Shown: piece after piece, positions 63,407 to 64,000 of the stretch | Position numbering within the stretch: position 1 is the stretch's first letter | Layout of the letters: every line of letters begins with the position of its first letter | Assembly (NCBI RefSeq): GCF_003234965.1 | Contig: NZ_QKVK01000009.1 | Span: forward strand, 152,144 to 216,143 | Length of the DNA: 64,000 nucleotides | Source: Aestuariivirga litoralis | GTDB lineage: Bacteria; Pseudomonadota; Alphaproteobacteria; Rhizobiales; Aestuariivirgaceae | Direction of reading: 5' to 3' | Position numbers and translations under genes: made by a program | The notes under the pieces: model-generated | What the model saw: the letters and a program-made list of their open reading frames with translations, nothing else | The model's database searches: none | Told to the model about the DNA's origin: nothing

Positions 63407-64000
63407 ATGAAGATCACGGTCATCGGCGCGGGCTATGTGGGGCTGGTCTCGGCGGCCTGCTTCTCGGACTTCGGCTACGAGGTGACCTGCGTGGACCGTG
63501 ACCCGCGCAAGCTCGCCATGCTGGAAGGCGGCAAGATCCCGATCTACGAGCAGGGCCTCGAGCCCATCGTCAGCGCCAACCGCGCCGCCGGCCGCCTGAT
63601 CTTCACCGACAAGCTGAAGGACGCCGTGGCCCAGGCCGACGTGGTGCTGATCGCGGTGGGAACGCCCACCCGCGAGGGCGAGGATTCGGCCGATCTCTCC
63701 TTCGTCTATGCCGCCGCCGAGGAGATCGCGAAGGCGATGTCCGGCTTCACCGTCATCGTCACCAAGTCGACCGTGCCGGTGGGCACGGCCGCGAAGCTGC
63801 GCGAGATCATCTCGAAGGCCAGGCCCGATGGCGATTTCGAGGTCGCCTCCAACCCCGAATTCATGCGCGAGGGCTCGGCGGTCGAGGACTTCCTCAGGCC
63901 GGACCGCGTGGTCGTCGGCGTGTCCTCCGAGCGCGCGGAGAAGGTGCTGAGCCAGCTCTACCGCCCGCTCACGGCCAAGAACGTGCCGCTCCTCGTCACC
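63407..64000 (+). CDS. ugd: UDP-glucose 6-dehydrogenase, N-terminal part (cut by window edge)
   Basis: 198 residues in the window. The Rossmann loop is ITVIGAGYVGLVSAACFSDFGY, followed by VVLIAVGTPTREGEDSADLS, the TKSTVPVGT segment and NPEFMREGSAVEDFLRPDR, all diagnostic of UDP-glucose/GDP-mannose dehydrogenases. It makes UDP-glucuronate for surface polysaccharides. The ATG at 63407 has an AGGA site. The C-terminal half is outside the window. Confidence 0.93.
   Translation, partial: MKITVIGAGYVGLVSAACFSDFGYEVTCVDRDPRKLAMLEGGKIPIYEQGLEPIVSANRAAGRLIFTDKLKDAVAQADVVLIAVGTPTREGEDSADLSFVYAAAEEIAKAMSGFTVIVTKSTVPVGTAAKLREIISKARPDGDFEVASNPEFMREGSAVEDFLRPDRVVVGVSSERAEKVLSQLYRPLTAKNVPLLVT

Overview
The window is a high-GC, gene-dense chromosomal segment, about two-thirds G+C by eye. 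It most likely comes from an alphaproteobacterium, probably Hyphomicrobiales or a relative. The best taxonomic evidence is a nepR-ecfG general-stress-response pair at 62.3-63.1 kb, a gene class confined to Alphaproteobacteria. An HWE-type sensor kinase, ATGA/GTGA-coupled operons and an orphan BciA-type 8-vinyl reductase fit the same picture. No rRNA, tRNA, CRISPR array, insertion sequence or prophage was recognised. The segment looks like ordinary backbone plus several accessory operons, and both ends cut a gene.

Layout. 0-7 kb: a cut cytochrome c and a cytochrome c', a small protein, a receiver-only regulator, upp, a VOC dioxygenase-wrbA operon behind a dyad operator, and an aminotransferase-epimerase-glycosidase set. 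7-14.2 kb: stress and envelope genes, including two behind predicted EcfG promoters, a beta-barrel protein, a patatin lipoprotein, an AI-2E-type permease, a Crp/Fnr regulator and a cupin. 14.2-21.2 kb: a large two-helix coiled-coil membrane protein with repeats upstream, a cyanide-insensitive-type cytochrome bd operon with a 30-residue accessory subunit, a UPF0149 protein and bciA.

21.2-30.5 kb: two partner-switching operons back to back. The leftward operon runs ATPase-like protein, STAS-like/methyltransferase fusion, sensor SpoIIE phosphatase, ATPase-like protein, STAS. The rightward operon runs RsbW-like kinase, STAS, coiled-coil SpoIIE phosphatase, LssY-C-type membrane protein. Between them lie acetolactate decarboxylase and a bacterial GOLPH3 (GPP34) protein. 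This is the most unusual part of the window.

30.5-33.8 kb: divergent katG and oxyR. 33.8-45.3 kb: a type II secretion locus, gspEFGHIJKL, then an inverted cysteine-rich gene, then gspM and a gspC/N-like gene, with gspD and prepilin peptidase on the other strand. 45.5-47.8 kb: tex.

47.8-57.9 kb: amino-sugar catabolism. A leftward operon holds a sugar kinase, a SIS deaminase, nagA, a Gfo/Idh/MocA oxidoreductase and a PP2C phosphatase. A divergent operon holds murQ and a complete sugar ABC transporter. Together they suggest uptake of GlcNAc or MurNAc-type sugars and conversion to fructose-6-phosphate.

57.9-64 kb: the general-stress locus, with EcfG-type promoters before a conserved small operon, an HWE kinase and a DUF3309/AI-2E pair, then ecfG and nepR, and the start of UDP-glucose dehydrogenase. 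Five exact GGAAC-N16/17-CGTT matches were found by eye, and each is correctly oriented ahead of a gene. They tie genes at 7 kb and 58-62 kb into one predicted EcfG regulon.
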